DNA from: Acidovorax sp. RAC01
Lineage (GTDB): Bacteria > Pseudomonadota > Gammaproteobacteria > Burkholderiales > Burkholderiaceae_C
DNA length: 64,000 nucleotides
Direction of reading: 5' to 3'
Assembly (NCBI RefSeq): GCF_001714725.1
Contig: NZ_CP016447.1
Location: forward strand, 2,867,001 to 2,931,000
The notes beneath the pieces were generated by a model. The model was not told the origin of the DNA. It searched no databases and worked only from the letters and a program-made list of their open reading frames with translations. The translations under genes and the position numbers were made by a program. Numbering within the stretch: position 1 is the stretch's first letter; every line of letters begins with the position of its first letter. Shown here in pieces: positions 34,477 to 45,835 of this stretch.

Positions 34477-35219
34477 TCGAATCCTCATCTTCGGCGCAGG
34501 TTGCGCTGGTCACAGGCGCCTCGCGTGGCATTGGTGCCGCCATCGCGGTGGAGCTGGCCTCGCGCGGCTATCAGGTCATCGGCACCGCCACGACGGATGA
34601 CGGCGCTCAGCGCATTTCCGATGCGCTTGCGTCCTACCCGGGGTGTCGCGGCGCGAACCTCAATGTGAATGATGGTGCCGCCGTCGAAGCGCTGATCGAA
34701 GCCATCGTCAAGCAGCAGGGCGGCCTGCATGTGTTGGTCAACAACGCGGGCATCACGCGTGACACCCTGGCCATGCGCATGAAGGACGACGACTGGGATG
34801 CCGTCATCGACACGAACCTCCGGGCCGTGTTCCGCGCCAGCCGCGCTGCCATTCGTCCCATGATGAAGCAGCGTTTTGGCCGCATCATCAGCATCACCAG
34901 CGTGGTCGGAGCATCTGGCAATCCGGGGCAGGCCAACTACGCGGCCGCGAAGGCCGGCGTGGCCGGAATGACACGCGCTCTGGCCCGCGAGCTTGGCAGT
35001 CGCAGCATCACCGTCAATTGCGTCGCACCGGGATTCATCGAGACCGACATGACCTCGGCGCTGCCTGCAGAACAGCAAAAAGCGCTCAATGCCCAGATTC
35101 CGCTGGGCCACATGGGCAAGCCGCAAGACATCGCACATGCCGTTGCCTACCTTGCTTCGCGTGAAGCAGGTTATGTGACCGGCCAGGAGTTGCATGTCAA
35201 TGGCGGCATGTACATGTAA
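34473..35219 (+). CDS. fabG: 3-oxoacyl-ACP reductase
   Basis: A 248-residue short-chain dehydrogenase that reduces 3-oxoacyl-ACP with NADPH. It has the Rossmann motif TGASRGIGAAIA (about 15-26), LVNNAGITRD, and the catalytic Ser, Tyr and Lys in ITSVVGASGNPGQANYAAAKAG (about 140-161). The C-terminal end GQELHVNGGMYM is typical. It is translationally coupled to fabD. Confidence 0.97.
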   Translation: MIESSSSAQVALVTGASRGIGAAIAVELASRGYQVIGTATTDDGAQRISDALASYPGCRGANLNVNDGAAVEALIEAIVKQQGGLHVLVNNAGITRDTLAMRMKDDDWDAVIDTNLRAVFRASRAAIRPMMKQRFGRIISITSVVGASGNPGQANYAAAKAGVAGMTRALARELGSRSITVNCVAPGFIETDMTSALPAEQQKALNAQIPLGHMGKPQDIAHAVAYLASREAGYVTGQELHVNGGMYM

Positions 35220-35286
35220 TTGTTGAAAGATAACGCCGGTTCATCCGGACGGCGGGCCGGTTAGGGGGCGCTCCTTAACCAGCTAG

Positions 35287-35562
<276 letters not shown>

Positions 35563-35610
35563 CAGGCGTCCTGCGCCTGACTCAAGCCGATCAGCAGAAG
35601 GTTTTCACGC

Positions 35611-36855
35611 ATGAGCCGTCGTCGCGTTGTCGTGACCGGCCTGGGTTGCGTCAGCCCCGTGGGTAACACGGTGACCGACGCCTGGGCCAACATCCTCGCC
35701 GGCGAGTCCGGTATTGATCTCATCACCAAGTTCGATGCGAGCAGCTTTGCCTGCAAGATTGCAGGCGAGGTCAAAGGACTGGATCTGGAGTCGTACATCA
35801 GCGCCAAGGATGCGCGTGCGATGGACAGCTTCATTCACTTTGGTATCGCAGCGGCTGCACAGGCCGTGCAGGACGCAGGGCTGCCTACCGGCGAAGCCCT
35901 CGACGATGAGTTCGCGACCCGCATCGCCTGCGTGATCGGCTCTGGAATCGGCGGTCTTCCGCTGATTGAAAACACCCACGCGGAGCTGGTCAGTCGTGGC
36001 CCCCGCCGCATCACCCCGTTTTTCGTACCGGCCTCCATCATCAACATGGTCGCTGGCCACGTCTCGATGCGGTTCGGCTTCAAAGGCCCCAACCTGTCGG
36101 TCGTGACTGCCTGCACCACAGGTTTGCATTGCATCGGCGAAGGCGGTCGCATGATCGAGTACGGCGACGCAGATGTGGTCATTGCGGGCGGTACGGAATC
36201 CACCGTGTCGCCGCTGGGTATTGGCGGTTTTGCGGCCATGCGCGCACTGTCCACGCGCAACGATGATCCCAAGACCGCTTCGCGTCCCTGGGACAAGGAC
36301 CGTGACGGCTTTGTGCTGGGCGAGGGCGCTGGCGTAGTGGTGCTCGAAGAGTACGAGCACGCCAAGGCGCGCGGGGCCAAGATTTACGCCGAGCTCGCCG
36401 GTTTTGGCATGAGCGCAGACGCCGGCCACATGACGGCCCCCAACATGGACGGACCGCGTCGCGCCATGCTGAGCGCGCTGCGCAATGCAGGCGTCAACGC
36501 AGACCAGGTGGACTATCTGAACGCCCATGGCACCTCCACCCCCCTGGGTGACCTGAACGAAACGAATGCCATCAAGGCGGCATTGGGTGATCACGCGTAC
36601 AAGACTGTGGTCAGCTCCACCAAATCCATGACGGGCCACCTGCTGGGTGGTGCCGGCGGTATCGAAAGCGTGTTCACGATCCTGGCCCTGCACGAGCAAA
36701 AGGCACCTCCCACCATCAACCTGTTCCACCAGGACCCCGAGTGCGACCTGGACTATTGCGCCAACACGGCACGGGACATGAAGATGGACGTGGCTGTGAA
36801 AAACAACTTTGGCTTTGGCGGCACCAACGGCACACTCGTCTTCAAGCGCATCTGA
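35611..36855 (+). CDS. fabF: 3-oxoacyl-ACP synthase II
   Basis: A 414-residue condensing enzyme that elongates acyl chains. Catalytic Cys168 (VVTACTTGLH), the His in NAHGTSTPLGD and the His in KSMTGHLLGGAGG are present, and the GFGGTNGTLVF end is typical. It lies 48 bases after acpP. The next gene begins 128 bases later. Confidence 0.97.
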   Translation: MSRRRVVVTGLGCVSPVGNTVTDAWANILAGESGIDLITKFDASSFACKIAGEVKGLDLESYISAKDARAMDSFIHFGIAAAAQAVQDAGLPTGEALDDEFATRIACVIGSGIGGLPLIENTHAELVSRGPRRITPFFVPASIINMVAGHVSMRFGFKGPNLSVVTACTTGLHCIGEGGRMIEYGDADVVIAGGTESTVSPLGIGGFAAMRALSTRNDDPKTASRPWDKDRDGFVLGEGAGVVVLEEYEHAKARGAKIYAELAGFGMSADAGHMTAPNMDGPRRAMLSALRNAGVNADQVDYLNAHGTSTPLGDLNETNAIKAALGDHAYKTVVSSTKSMTGHLLGGAGGIESVFTILALHEQKAPPTINLFHQDPECDLDYCANTARDMKMDVAVKNNFGFGGTNGTLVFKRI

Positions 36856-36983
36856 TACGGGCGGTGGCGGTGCAGTCTGGCGGAGTGCATGACGAAAAGC
36901 CCAAGCTCCTCTGGCGACATGGCTGAGGCAGATCCAACCGGAGCGGCAGCGCTGGTCAGTCGGCAGTTCCGGCCGTCTCCCCT

Positions 36984-37511
36984 GTGAAGGCCCCCTCTCG
37001 CAAGAGCGCACCTTCCGTCGTTTTTCCGGTGAAGCGCAGCGCTTTCCTGGCGCGGGTCATCGGTTCAATCCTGGTTGTTGCCGCCGGCGCCATCGTGGCC
37101 TGGGCCGTATCCAGCGAAATGGCAGCTTCGCGTCCGTGGGGCTGGTGGTGCGCGTCGGTGGGTGCGTGGGTGCTGGCCGCACTGGGAGCGGGGCACTTCT
37201 GGTTTCACCAGCTCCAAGGCGAACTCCGTTGGGACGGCTCTGGCTGGCTGCTGAGTGTTGGCGAGCCGGGTCGAACGGATTCGCGCAGCGGAGCCCTCAA
37301 AGAACCCCCTGAGCCGCTGATCGACCTGCAAACGCACCTCTGGCTCGTCCTCAGTGCCGCTGACGGAAGGCGCGTTTGGCTGTGGCTGGAGCGTGCGCAC
37401 CATCCACAGCGATGGCTCGACCTGCGCCGTGCGGTATATTCGCGCGCGCCCTCGGGTACTGGCCCGGCTGACAACCTGACCCGGCCGGCTGCCGTGGACC
37501 GCGATTCCTGA
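36984..37511 (+). CDS. YgfX/CptA-like membrane protein
   Basis: A 175-residue protein starting with GTG. A short basic N-terminus is followed by two close membrane segments (about 24-44 and 50-70), then a cytoplasmic domain. The arrangement and the motifs GELRWDGSGW, RRVWLWLERAHHPQRWLDLRRAV resemble YgfX (CptA), the small inner-membrane protein whose E. coli form was reported to affect FtsZ and MreB. The family assignment is mine from motif comparison and is not certain. It ends six bases before rpoE and so is probably in its operon. Confidence 0.6.
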   Translation: MKAPSRKSAPSVVFPVKRSAFLARVIGSILVVAAGAIVAWAVSSEMAASRPWGWWCASVGAWVLAALGAGHFWFHQLQGELRWDGSGWLLSVGEPGRTDSRSGALKEPPEPLIDLQTHLWLVLSAADGRRVWLWLERAHHPQRWLDLRRAVYSRAPSGTGPADNLTRPAAVDRDS

Positions 37512-37517
37512 GTACCC

Positions 37518-38144
37518 ATGACCGCAATTCCTCCCTTACGCCCTGACGACAGCGACCTCCAGCTCGTGGAGCGTACCGTTGCGGGCGACCAGCGCGCCTA
37601 TGAGCTGCTGGTGATCAAGTACCAGCGGCGCATAGAACGGCTCATCGGTCGCATGGTGCGCGATACCGATCTGATCCAGGACATTGCCCAGGAAACGTTC
37701 ATCCGTGCCTACCGCGCGCTCCATCAGTTTCGCGGAGAGGCGCAGTTCTACACCTGGCTCTACCGGATTGCCGTCAACACCGCCAAGAAGGCGCTGATGG
37801 ACATGAAGCGCAATCCCGTCATTTCCGAGAATGCACTTCGCGGCAATGACGATGACGATGAAACTTCCCGCATCGGACAGGAACTAACCACCGACGAAAC
37901 CCCCGAAACAGTGCTCGCAGCGCGCGAGATTGCCGAGGCCGTGAACGCCGCCATGGAAGCCTTGCCGGATGACTTGAGGCAAGCGGTCACGTTGCGTGAA
38001 ATCGAGGGATTGAGTTACGAGGAAATCGCGACCGCCATGGAGTGTCCCATCGGAACGGTCAGGTCCCGGATTTTCAGGGCGCGCGAGGCCATTTCGGCCA
38101 GGGTACGCCCTTTGCTGGAAAACCAGACAGGCAAACGATGGTGA
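37518..38144 (+). CDS. rpoE: RNA polymerase sigma-E factor (RpoE/AlgU)
   Basis: A 208-residue ECF sigma factor for envelope stress. Region 2 (DLIQDIAQETFIRAYRALHQFRG, about 50-75) and region 4 (YEEIATAMECPIGTVRSRIFRAREAI, about 165-190) match RpoE/AlgU closely. It is followed by rseA, rseB and a DegP-type protease, the full sigma-E module. This is a separate system from the RskA-coupled sigma factor at 3.9 kb. A sigma-E promoter sits in front of degP at 39980-40007. Confidence 0.96.
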   Translation: MTAIPPLRPDDSDLQLVERTVAGDQRAYELLVIKYQRRIERLIGRMVRDTDLIQDIAQETFIRAYRALHQFRGEAQFYTWLYRIAVNTAKKALMDMKRNPVISENALRGNDDDDETSRIGQELTTDETPETVLAAREIAEAVNAAMEALPDDLRQAVTLREIEGLSYEEIATAMECPIGTVRSRIFRAREAISARVRPLLENQTGKRW

Positions 38145-38152
38145 GGTAACGG

Positions 38153-38827
38153 ATGAACAGTGCACTGACTGAAAAGAACGCGGCGGATGCCGGTTGGGGG
38201 CTTGAATATTCCGATCGCGAACTGCTGTCGGCATTGGCCGACGGCGAGCTTCGTGGCCCGGAATTAGGTGCGGCACTGGATCTCTGTGCCCACGAGGAGA
38301 GCCAGGCGACGTGGGAGCTGTACCACCTGGTGGGGGACGTGCTGCGCTCGCCGGACCTTGCCCAGCCGGTCAACACGGAATTCATGTCACGGCTGCGTGA
38401 ACAGCTCGGCCGCGAACCCTCGCCAGTCGTCGCCGCTTTGCCACAGGATCTACCGCATGTCGTGTCCGCTGCGGGTATCGACGCTTCCAACGCTTCCGTG
38501 TTTCGCTGGAAGATGGTGGCGGGTTTTGCGTCGCTGGCGGCCGTGGCGGCCGTCGGCTGGTCCTCCCTGGCAGTTATCGATGCAGGAGGGCAGGGAGTGC
38601 CCCGCGCTGGGCAGCAGCTGGCGGGCGTTGTGGAGCCGGCAAGCCCTTCAAGAAACCTCGATTCCTCCGTCGTTGCAGTCGCTGACGCGGATGGGCAGCA
38701 CGTCATGATCCGAGATCCGCGACTGGATGAACTGCTCGCGGCGCACAAGCAGTTTGGCAGTACGTCCGCTTTGCAAATGCCGGCCGGTTTTCTGCGCAAC
38801 GCCACTTTCGAATCGCCAGGCCGTTGA
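38153..38827 (+). CDS. rseA: Sigma-E factor negative regulatory protein RseA (MucA)
   Basis: A 224-residue anti-sigma factor. The cytoplasmic RseA N-terminal domain (about 20-85, ELLSALADGELRG, WELYHLVGDVLR) binds RpoE. One membrane segment is at about 121-141, and the periplasmic tail (about 145-224) is where RseB and the site-1 protease act in known systems. It starts 8 bases after rpoE and its stop is followed at once by rseB. Confidence 0.92.
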   Translation: MNSALTEKNAADAGWGLEYSDRELLSALADGELRGPELGAALDLCAHEESQATWELYHLVGDVLRSPDLAQPVNTEFMSRLREQLGREPSPVVAALPQDLPHVVSAAGIDASNASVFRWKMVAGFASLAAVAAVGWSSLAVIDAGGQGVPRAGQQLAGVVEPASPSRNLDSSVVAVADADGQHVMIRDPRLDELLAAHKQFGSTSALQMPAGFLRNATFESPGR

Positions 38828-38829
38828 AC

Positions 38830-39948
38830 ATGCGCGGTGTCATGGGCCTGGGCCGTGTGGATACCGCGATGCTTGTCCGACGGCTTTCAGCGATCTCGTT
38901 TTCACTCCTGGGGCGTCTGCTGCTGGGAGCCTTCACCCTCACATGTGCCGCCGGCGCTGAAGCGGCGCCCGGCGCCACCCCCAGGGGGTCGGCGGAAGCG
39001 CCTTCCGTGGCGCTGCAGGACAGTCGCGCCGCGAAAGTGGGTGACGTGATGCACTGGGTGGAACGCATGCATGGTGCACCGTGCCGGCGCCCTTACACGG
39101 GAACCTTCGTCGTGCTCTCCGCGTCCGGTGTGATGGCCACCTCCAAAATCTGGCATGCCTGTGACGAGCACAATCGGCTGGAACGGGTGGAATCCCTCAG
39201 CGGTGCCTCGCGGACGGTCTTCCGGAGAAATGATGAGGTGCGCACGTTTTCGCAGGACACGCGCACTGTCCGGACCGATCGCCGTGACACGGGAAGCACC
39301 TTTCCACGCATCTCGATTGTCTCGGGCGCATCGATACCCCAGTACTACGCTGCAAGTCGGCTGGGACAGGATCGGGTAGCGGGATACCTGGCCGATGTGG
39401 TGTGGTTCAAACCCGCCGATGCGCTGCGGTTCGGATACCGGCTCTGGAGCGAAGTGGAAACGGGGCTGGTGGTCAAGGTCCAGACCATCTCCCCGGAAGG
39501 CAAGGTTCTGGAGAACGCTGCGTTTTCCGAACTGGATTTGCGCGCACCGATTCAACCGGAACAAATATCGAGGCTTATGGACAGGACCGAGGGTTTCCAG
39601 GAGGTGGCTGGCCGGGTCACGAAAACTTCGGCCCAGGCTGAGGGTTGGGTGTTGCGACAACCCGTGGCTGGCTTCGTTCCTGTGAGCTGCCACCAGCGGA
39701 CCATGGGTGCTGCCGATGCTTCGGGCCAGGTACTTCAGTGCCTGTATTCGGATGGGCTGGCGTCAGTCTCGCTCTTTGTCGAGCGCTTTGATCCGCAGCG
39801 CCACCCAGCCGTGCCGCACTCCACCAGCATGGGGGCTACCCACCTCTTGGGTCAGCGCCTGGACCCGGACGCCTGGGTGACGGCTGTGGGTGAGGTCCCG
39901 CTGCAGACGCTGAGGCTTTTTGCCGGGCAGTTCCAGCGGATCCGGTGA
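38830..39948 (+). CDS. rseB: Sigma-E regulator RseB (MucB)
   Basis: A 372-residue periplasmic protein with a signal peptide (about 17-45). The N-terminal MucB/RseB domain binds mislocalised lipoproteins and LPS, and the C-terminal domain contacts RseA. Family marks include YTGTFVV near residue 90, YYAASRLGQDRVAGYLADVVWFKP, and the C-terminal MGATHLLGQRLDPDAWVTAVGEVP. ATG at 38830 is two bases after the rseA stop; a later ATG at 38842 is possible. Confidence 0.92.
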   Translation: MRGVMGLGRVDTAMLVRRLSAISFSLLGRLLLGAFTLTCAAGAEAAPGATPRGSAEAPSVALQDSRAAKVGDVMHWVERMHGAPCRRPYTGTFVVLSASGVMATSKIWHACDEHNRLERVESLSGASRTVFRRNDEVRTFSQDTRTVRTDRRDTGSTFPRISIVSGASIPQYYAASRLGQDRVAGYLADVVWFKPADALRFGYRLWSEVETGLVVKVQTISPEGKVLENAAFSELDLRAPIQPEQISRLMDRTEGFQEVAGRVTKTSAQAEGWVLRQPVAGFVPVSCHQRTMGAADASGQVLQCLYSDGLASVSLFVERFDPQRHPAVPHSTSMGATHLLGQRLDPDAWVTAVGEVPLQTLRLFAGQFQRIR

Positions 39949-39979
39949 CCCCTGCCGCCCACGCAACCCCAGCGTGCAG

Positions 39980-40007
39980 GGAACCAATTCGGGCGATTGA
40001 CTTCTGA
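39980..40007 (+). promoter_or_regulatory. Predicted sigma-E promoter of the degP-type protease gene
   Basis: GGAACCA (39980-39986), 15 bases, TTCTGA (40002-40007). This closely matches the RpoE consensus GGAACTT-N15/16-GTCTGA. It lies 50 bases before the protease start and 32 bases after rseB. Confidence 0.7.
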
Positions 40008-40056
40008 GTGACACAAGTTAGCAGATCGCTTTGTTTTCATCTATGAAAGGTTGACG

Positions 40057-41526
40057 ATGCCCAAGTTCGATACCCTGCGCTCGCTGGCGTTGGCCTGCAT
40101 GGTCACAGGGCTGGCTGGCGCTGCCGTCCTGCCCCGGCAGGCCACTGCCCAGCCCGCAGCCGCTGTGCGCGGCCTGCCCGACTTCACGGATTTGGTCGAC
40201 CAGGTGGGGCCCTCTGTGGTCAACATCCGTACGGTTGAAAAAGTCGCGAATCGCCCTGGCGGCGCCAGCGGAATGGACGAGGAAATGCTGGAGTTCTTCA
40301 AGCGCTTCGGTGTGCCCATCCCCAATGTGCCGCGTCAGCAGCGTCCTCAGCGCCCGCAGCAGGAGGAAGAAAGTCAGCCCAGGGGCGTTGGCTCCGGTTT
40401 CATTCTCACCCCGGACGGGTTTGTGATGACCAATGCCCATGTGGTCGAGGGTGCCGACCAGGTCATCGTGACGCTGACCGACAAGCGGGAGTTCAAGGCC
40501 AGAATCGTTGGAGCGGACAAACGTACCGATGTGGCCTTGGTGAAAATTGATGCGACGGGCCTGCCAGCAGTCAAGGTTGGTGATCTGAGTCGCTTGCGCG
40601 TGGGCGAGTGGGTCATGGCCATTGGTTCGCCATTCGGTCTTGAAAATACGGTGACCGCCGGGATCGTGAGCGCCAAGCAGCGGGACACTGGCGACTACCT
40701 GCCGTTCATTCAGACAGACGTTGCCATCAATCCTGGTAACTCCGGTGGGCCGCTTATCAACATGCGCGGTGAAGTGGTGGGCATCAACAGCCAGATCTAC
40801 TCTCGCTCGGGTGGATTCATGGGAATCTCTTTTGCCATCCCGATGGATGAGGCGATCCGCGTGAGCGACCAGCTTAAGGCCACCGGTCGGGTGACGCGCG
40901 GGCGCATCGGCGTGCAGATCGGACAGGTCAGCCGTGACGTAGCGGAGTCCATCGGCCTTGGCAAGGCCACGGGTGCTCTGGTGACCGGCGTGGAGGCAGG
41001 TTCGCCAGCAGACAAGGCTGGCGTGGAGGCGGGTGACATCATCACGCGCTTCGATGGCAAGCCGATCGAAAAAGTGGCGGATCTTCCCCGCCTGGTCGGT
41101 AACACCAAGCCTGGCAGCAAGAGCACGATGACGGTTTTCCGCCGAGGAAGCTCACGGGACCTGACCGTGACAGTCGCCGAGATCGAAGCCGAAAAGCCGA
41201 CGGTGGCCCGGGCGCCCGAACGCGAGGAAAAGCCCAAGGCCTCGGCCGCCGCGCAGCAGATTGGCCTCGCAGTGTCCGAATTGTCGGAAGCGCAAAAGAA
41301 GGAGCTCAAGCTCAATGGCGGGGTGGTGGTGGTCACTGTCTCTGATGCAGCCGCGCGTGCCGGGCTACGCGAGGGCGACGTGATCCTCGCGCTCGCCAAT
41401 ACCGAGATTGCTGGCGTCAAGGAGTTCGAGGCAGTCCTGGCAAAGGCTGACAAGACCAAGCCGATCAATGTGCTTTACCGCCGGGGAGAGTGGGCGCAAT
41501 ACGCGCTGATCCGGCCAAGCAAGTAG
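40057..41526 (+). CDS. degP: Periplasmic Do-family serine protease (DegP/MucD type)
   Basis: A 489-residue protease-chaperone with a signal peptide (1-27, ending ATA-QPAAA). The trypsin-like domain has His in MTNAHVVEGA, Asp in KRTDVALVKI and Ser in NPGNSGGPL. Two PDZ domains follow (about 275-370 and 395-485). It degrades or refolds damaged envelope proteins. Placement after rseB matches MucD of the AlgU operon. ATG at 40057 has GAAAGG six bases upstream; a TTG at 40051 is less likely. Its own sigma-E promoter is predicted just upstream. Confidence 0.95.
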   Translation: MPKFDTLRSLALACMVTGLAGAAVLPRQATAQPAAAVRGLPDFTDLVDQVGPSVVNIRTVEKVANRPGGASGMDEEMLEFFKRFGVPIPNVPRQQRPQRPQQEEESQPRGVGSGFILTPDGFVMTNAHVVEGADQVIVTLTDKREFKARIVGADKRTDVALVKIDATGLPAVKVGDLSRLRVGEWVMAIGSPFGLENTVTAGIVSAKQRDTGDYLPFIQTDVAINPGNSGGPLINMRGEVVGINSQIYSRSGGFMGISFAIPMDEAIRVSDQLKATGRVTRGRIGVQIGQVSRDVAESIGLGKATGALVTGVEAGSPADKAGVEAGDIITRFDGKPIEKVADLPRLVGNTKPGSKSTMTVFRRGSSRDLTVTVAEIEAEKPTVARAPEREEKPKASAAAQQIGLAVSELSEAQKKELKLNGGVVVVTVSDAAARAGLREGDVILALANTEIAGVKEFEAVLAKADKTKPINVLYRRGEWAQYALIRPSK

Positions 41527-41747
41527 CCAAAGCCTTGCGCGGGGCGCGGCTCTTCCCCCCCCCTTGCCCGACCATCTACCAGGTTCTGATGGCCGGGCGG
41601 GAGGTTCTATGGATGTGTTTCGATAGAATGCAGGGTCCCGTTAGCGGCTGTGGCTATATCAGCGCCTGAAATCTTCACCATATGGAATTTGGGGTGTGCC
41701 TATCGCAACAGGCTTCAGGTCACCCACAAGTTGTCCAGCGTGGCAAG

Positions 41748-41777
41748 TTTACAGCTTGTGGATAACCTGTTTATAAA
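41748..41777 (+). promoter_or_regulatory. Sigma-70-like promoter overlapping a DnaA-box sequence
   Basis: TTTACA (41748-41753), 18 bases, TATAAA (41772-41777). The spacer contains TGTGGATAA (41757-41765), the complement of the DnaA box TTATCCACA. Transcription would start near 41784 and run into the terminator at 41892-41922. Confidence 0.45.
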
Positions 41778-41783
41778 ATTATT

Positions 41784-41922
41784 GTTGCAGTACCGCAATT
41801 CCTCGAAATGCAGTCGGATCCACTGGCGCCGCAGCCCTTTTTGCCTACAATAAAGCTCCAGCTATCGCAGTTGCCAATGATTGTTGGTTCGGGGCGCGTC
41901 GCCATTTGACGCGCCCTTTTTT
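41784..41922 (+). ncRNA. Candidate small RNA or lepA leader RNA
   Basis: A possible transcript of about 140 bases from the promoter at 41748-41777 to the intrinsic terminator at 41892-41922. It has no reading frame worth calling. It could be a free small RNA, or a leader in which termination controls lepA. No known RNA family was recognised, so this is inference from a promoter and terminator pair only. Confidence 0.35.
41892..41922 (+). terminator. Strong Rho-independent terminator upstream of lepA
   Basis: A perfect 9-bp stem GGGCGCGTC (41892-41900) with GACGCGCCC (41908-41916), a 7-base loop and six T. It ends 44 bases before the lepA start. Confidence 0.85.
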
Positions 41923-41966
41923 CTTGTGCGCACCGTTTCAATTCAATCACTTGACGCTTCCCGTTG

Positions 41967-43774
<1,808 letters not shown>

Positions 43775-43775
<1 letters not shown>

Positions 43776-44749
43776 TGCAGTTCATGCAGATCATCACCGC
43801 CGCGATCCTTGCCGCGGCGGCAGGCTATGTGGCGGCGTGGAATTTCGGCCTCGTTGAGGGCAACTTTGCGCTGCTCCTTTTTCTTGCCACGCTGGTGACC
43901 GGCCTGTACTGGCTCGCGGAACGGCTGTATTTCCTGCCGAGCCGCCGCCGGGCTGCGCAAGCCATCGAGGATGCTGCGGTGGCGCGCCGGGCTGAACTCG
44001 ACCGGATGGGCATCCAGAAGGTGGATGTGGACACGGCCGAGGCGAAGGGGCGCATTCTCATGCAGCCCTGGTGGCTGGACTGGACCGCTGGATTGTTCCC
44101 AGTGATCGCTGCAGTGTTCGTGCTGCGGTCCTTTCTTTTTGAGCCGTTCAAGATTCCCTCCGGCTCGATGATTCCCACCCTGCTCGTGGGGGACCTGATC
44201 CTGGTGAACAAGTTCACCTACGGCATCCGTCTCCCCGTGATCCATACCCGGATTACCGAAGGCAACCGACCTGCTCGGGGTGATGTCATGGTGTTCCGCT
44301 ATCCACCCCAGCCGAGCATGGACTACATCAAGCGCGTGGTGGGGGTGCCCGGTGATGAGGTCGCCTACATCAACAAGCGCTTGAGCATCAACGGCAAGCC
44401 CGTGGAGACGTCGGCGCTGCCGGATTTTCTGGAGGAAGACTCCATGCGCTACTTCAAGCAGTTCGAAGAGCAATTGGGCGAGCATCGCCACCGCCTGCTC
44501 AACAATGCCGATGTGCCTGCTTTCGTTCAGGGCGCCAGCAACTTTGCCTACCGTGAAAACTGCCGCTACAGTGTAGAAGGCGTGGTGTGCAAGGTACCTG
44601 AGGGGCACTATTTCATGATGGGGGACAACCGCGACAACTCCCTCGATTCGCGTTACTGGGGTTTTGTACCTGAACGCAATATCGTCGGGAAAGCGTTCTT
44701 CGTCTGGATGAATTTTGGCAATTTCAAGCGCATCGGGCCATTTAACTGA
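43775..44749 (+). CDS. lepB: Signal peptidase I
   Basis: A 324-residue membrane protease that removes signal peptides. Membrane segments are at about 5-22, 30-50 and 103-120. The catalytic Ser131 is in PSGSMIPTL and Lys186 in MDYIKRVVGVPGD, with the GDNRDNSLDSRYWG box near the C-terminus. It is coupled to lepA by a one-base overlap, as in E. coli. Confidence 0.96.
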
Positions 44750-44786
44750 CATGGCACCGGTAGCAATGATCAACGAGGGAACGGCA

Positions 44787-45152
44787 ATGAAAAAATCGCA
44801 TCAGACCGCACTGCGTTCGCGTCAGCGCGGAATGTCTTTTTTTGGACTGGTATTCATTGGCGTGTTTGCCGTGGCTGCGTTTGCCATTGGGGGCCAGTCG
44901 GTGCCCATCTTCCTGGAATACTTCGCGGCTAAAAAAGCCATGGAGAAAGCGAAGGTAGAGGGGACTGTCCCGGGCATTCGCGGTGCCTTTGACCGTGCAG
45001 CAGCCATTGACAACATCAGTTCCATCCAAGGCAAGGACCTGGAAGTCACCAAGCGCGGCGACAAGGTCGTGGTCAGCTTCAAGTACTCGCGCGAGATCGC
45101 CCTGGCAGGCCCTGCCTACCTTGTGTACCGTTTTGAAGCGCAGACCAACTAG
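44787..45152 (+). CDS. DUF4845 membrane protein
   Basis: A 121-residue protein of the DUF4845 family that is regularly placed between lepB and rnc in betaproteobacteria. The basic N-terminus [18 protein letters not shown] leads into one membrane segment (about 17-36); the rest lies in the periplasm. The segment resembles a pilin-like N-terminus but has no processing site. CGAGGGA precedes the ATG. Function unknown. Its stop overlaps the rnc GTG start by one base. Confidence 0.85.
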   Translation: MKKSHQTALRSRQRGMSFFGLVFIGVFAVAAFAIGGQSVPIFLEYFAAKKAMEKAKVEGTVPGIRGAFDRAAAIDNISSIQGKDLEVTKRGDKVVVSFKYSREIALAGPAYLVYRFEAQTN

Positions 45153-45835
45153 TGCAACCCGGACTTCAGGCGCTGCAGGCTCGCCTGCAGCATGTTTTTG
45201 CAGATGCATCCCTGCTGCAGCGGGCCACCACCCACCGCAGCTTTTCTGCCGACCACAACGAGCGGCTTGAATTCCTGGGCGATTCGGTGCTGAACCTGGC
45301 GGTCGCCAGCCTTCTGTACCGCCGCCTGGCAGACCTGCCGGAGGGCGACCTGTCCCGGGTGCGTGCCAACTTGGTCAAGCAGGACACGCTGCACCAGCTG
45401 GCGCTTCGGCTCAAAGTCTCCGAAGTGCTTCGCCTGGGTGAAGGCGAGGCCAAATCAGGGGGGCAGCAGCGGCCATCGATCCTGGCGGACGCGCTGGAGG
45501 CCCTGATCGGCGCTGTGTACCTTGATGCGGGCTATGCGCCCGCCGAGGCGCTGGTGCACCGGCTGTTTGAGGGCGTCGAGATCAACCCGCAGATGCAGGC
45601 AGCGTCCAAGGATGCGAAGACCGCGTTGCAGGAGTGGCTGCAGGGCCGCAAAATGAAACTGCCGCAGTACCAGGTGGTGGGCACCACTGGAGCAGCACAC
45701 CGCCAGACATTTGACGTGGAGTGCGACATCCCGGAACTCGGCCTGACCGAGCGCGGTATCGGCGGCTCGCGCCGTGCGGGCGAACAGGCGGCGGCCGCGG
45801 CCATGCTGGCCACATTGAAAACAAGGAACCTATGA
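45152..45835 (+). CDS. rnc: Ribonuclease III
   Basis: A 227-residue double-stranded-RNA nuclease. The signature [16 protein letters not shown] (about 31-46) carries the catalytic acids, with the second acidic pair in [19 protein letters not shown] dsRNA-binding domain fills the C-terminal third (about 152-225, [28 protein letters not shown]). It starts with GTG. It overlaps era by four bases. Confidence 0.96.
   Translation: MQPGLQALQARLQHVFADASLLQRATTHRSFSADHNERLEFLGDSVLNLAVASLLYRRLADLPEGDLSRVRANLVKQDTLHQLALRLKVSEVLRLGEGEAKSGGQQRPSILADALEALIGAVYLDAGYAPAEALVHRLFEGVEINPQMQAASKDAKTALQEWLQGRKMKLPQYQVVGTTGAAHRQTFDVECDIPELGLTERGIGGSRRAGEQAAAAAMLATLKTRNL

Larger units (their letters stand above)
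41527..41966. other. Intergenic region between degP and lepA
   Basis: 440 bases with no supported gene. It is richer in A and T than its surroundings. It holds a promoter-like element overlapping a perfect DnaA-box sequence (41748-41777) and a strong terminator (41892-41922) 44 bases before lepA. The 67-codon open frame at 41650-41853 has no ribosome site or family features. Confidence 0.65.

Noticed and set aside
41757..41765. A perfect DnaA box as a sign of the replication origin
   Set aside because: Only one perfect box was found, with no dnaA, dnaN, parAB or box cluster nearby. A single 9-base match is expected about every 130 kb by chance on both strands.
41650..41853. A 67-codon gene upstream of lepA
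   Set aside because: It lacks a ribosome site, uses atypical codons for this genome, and overlaps the promoter-like element.
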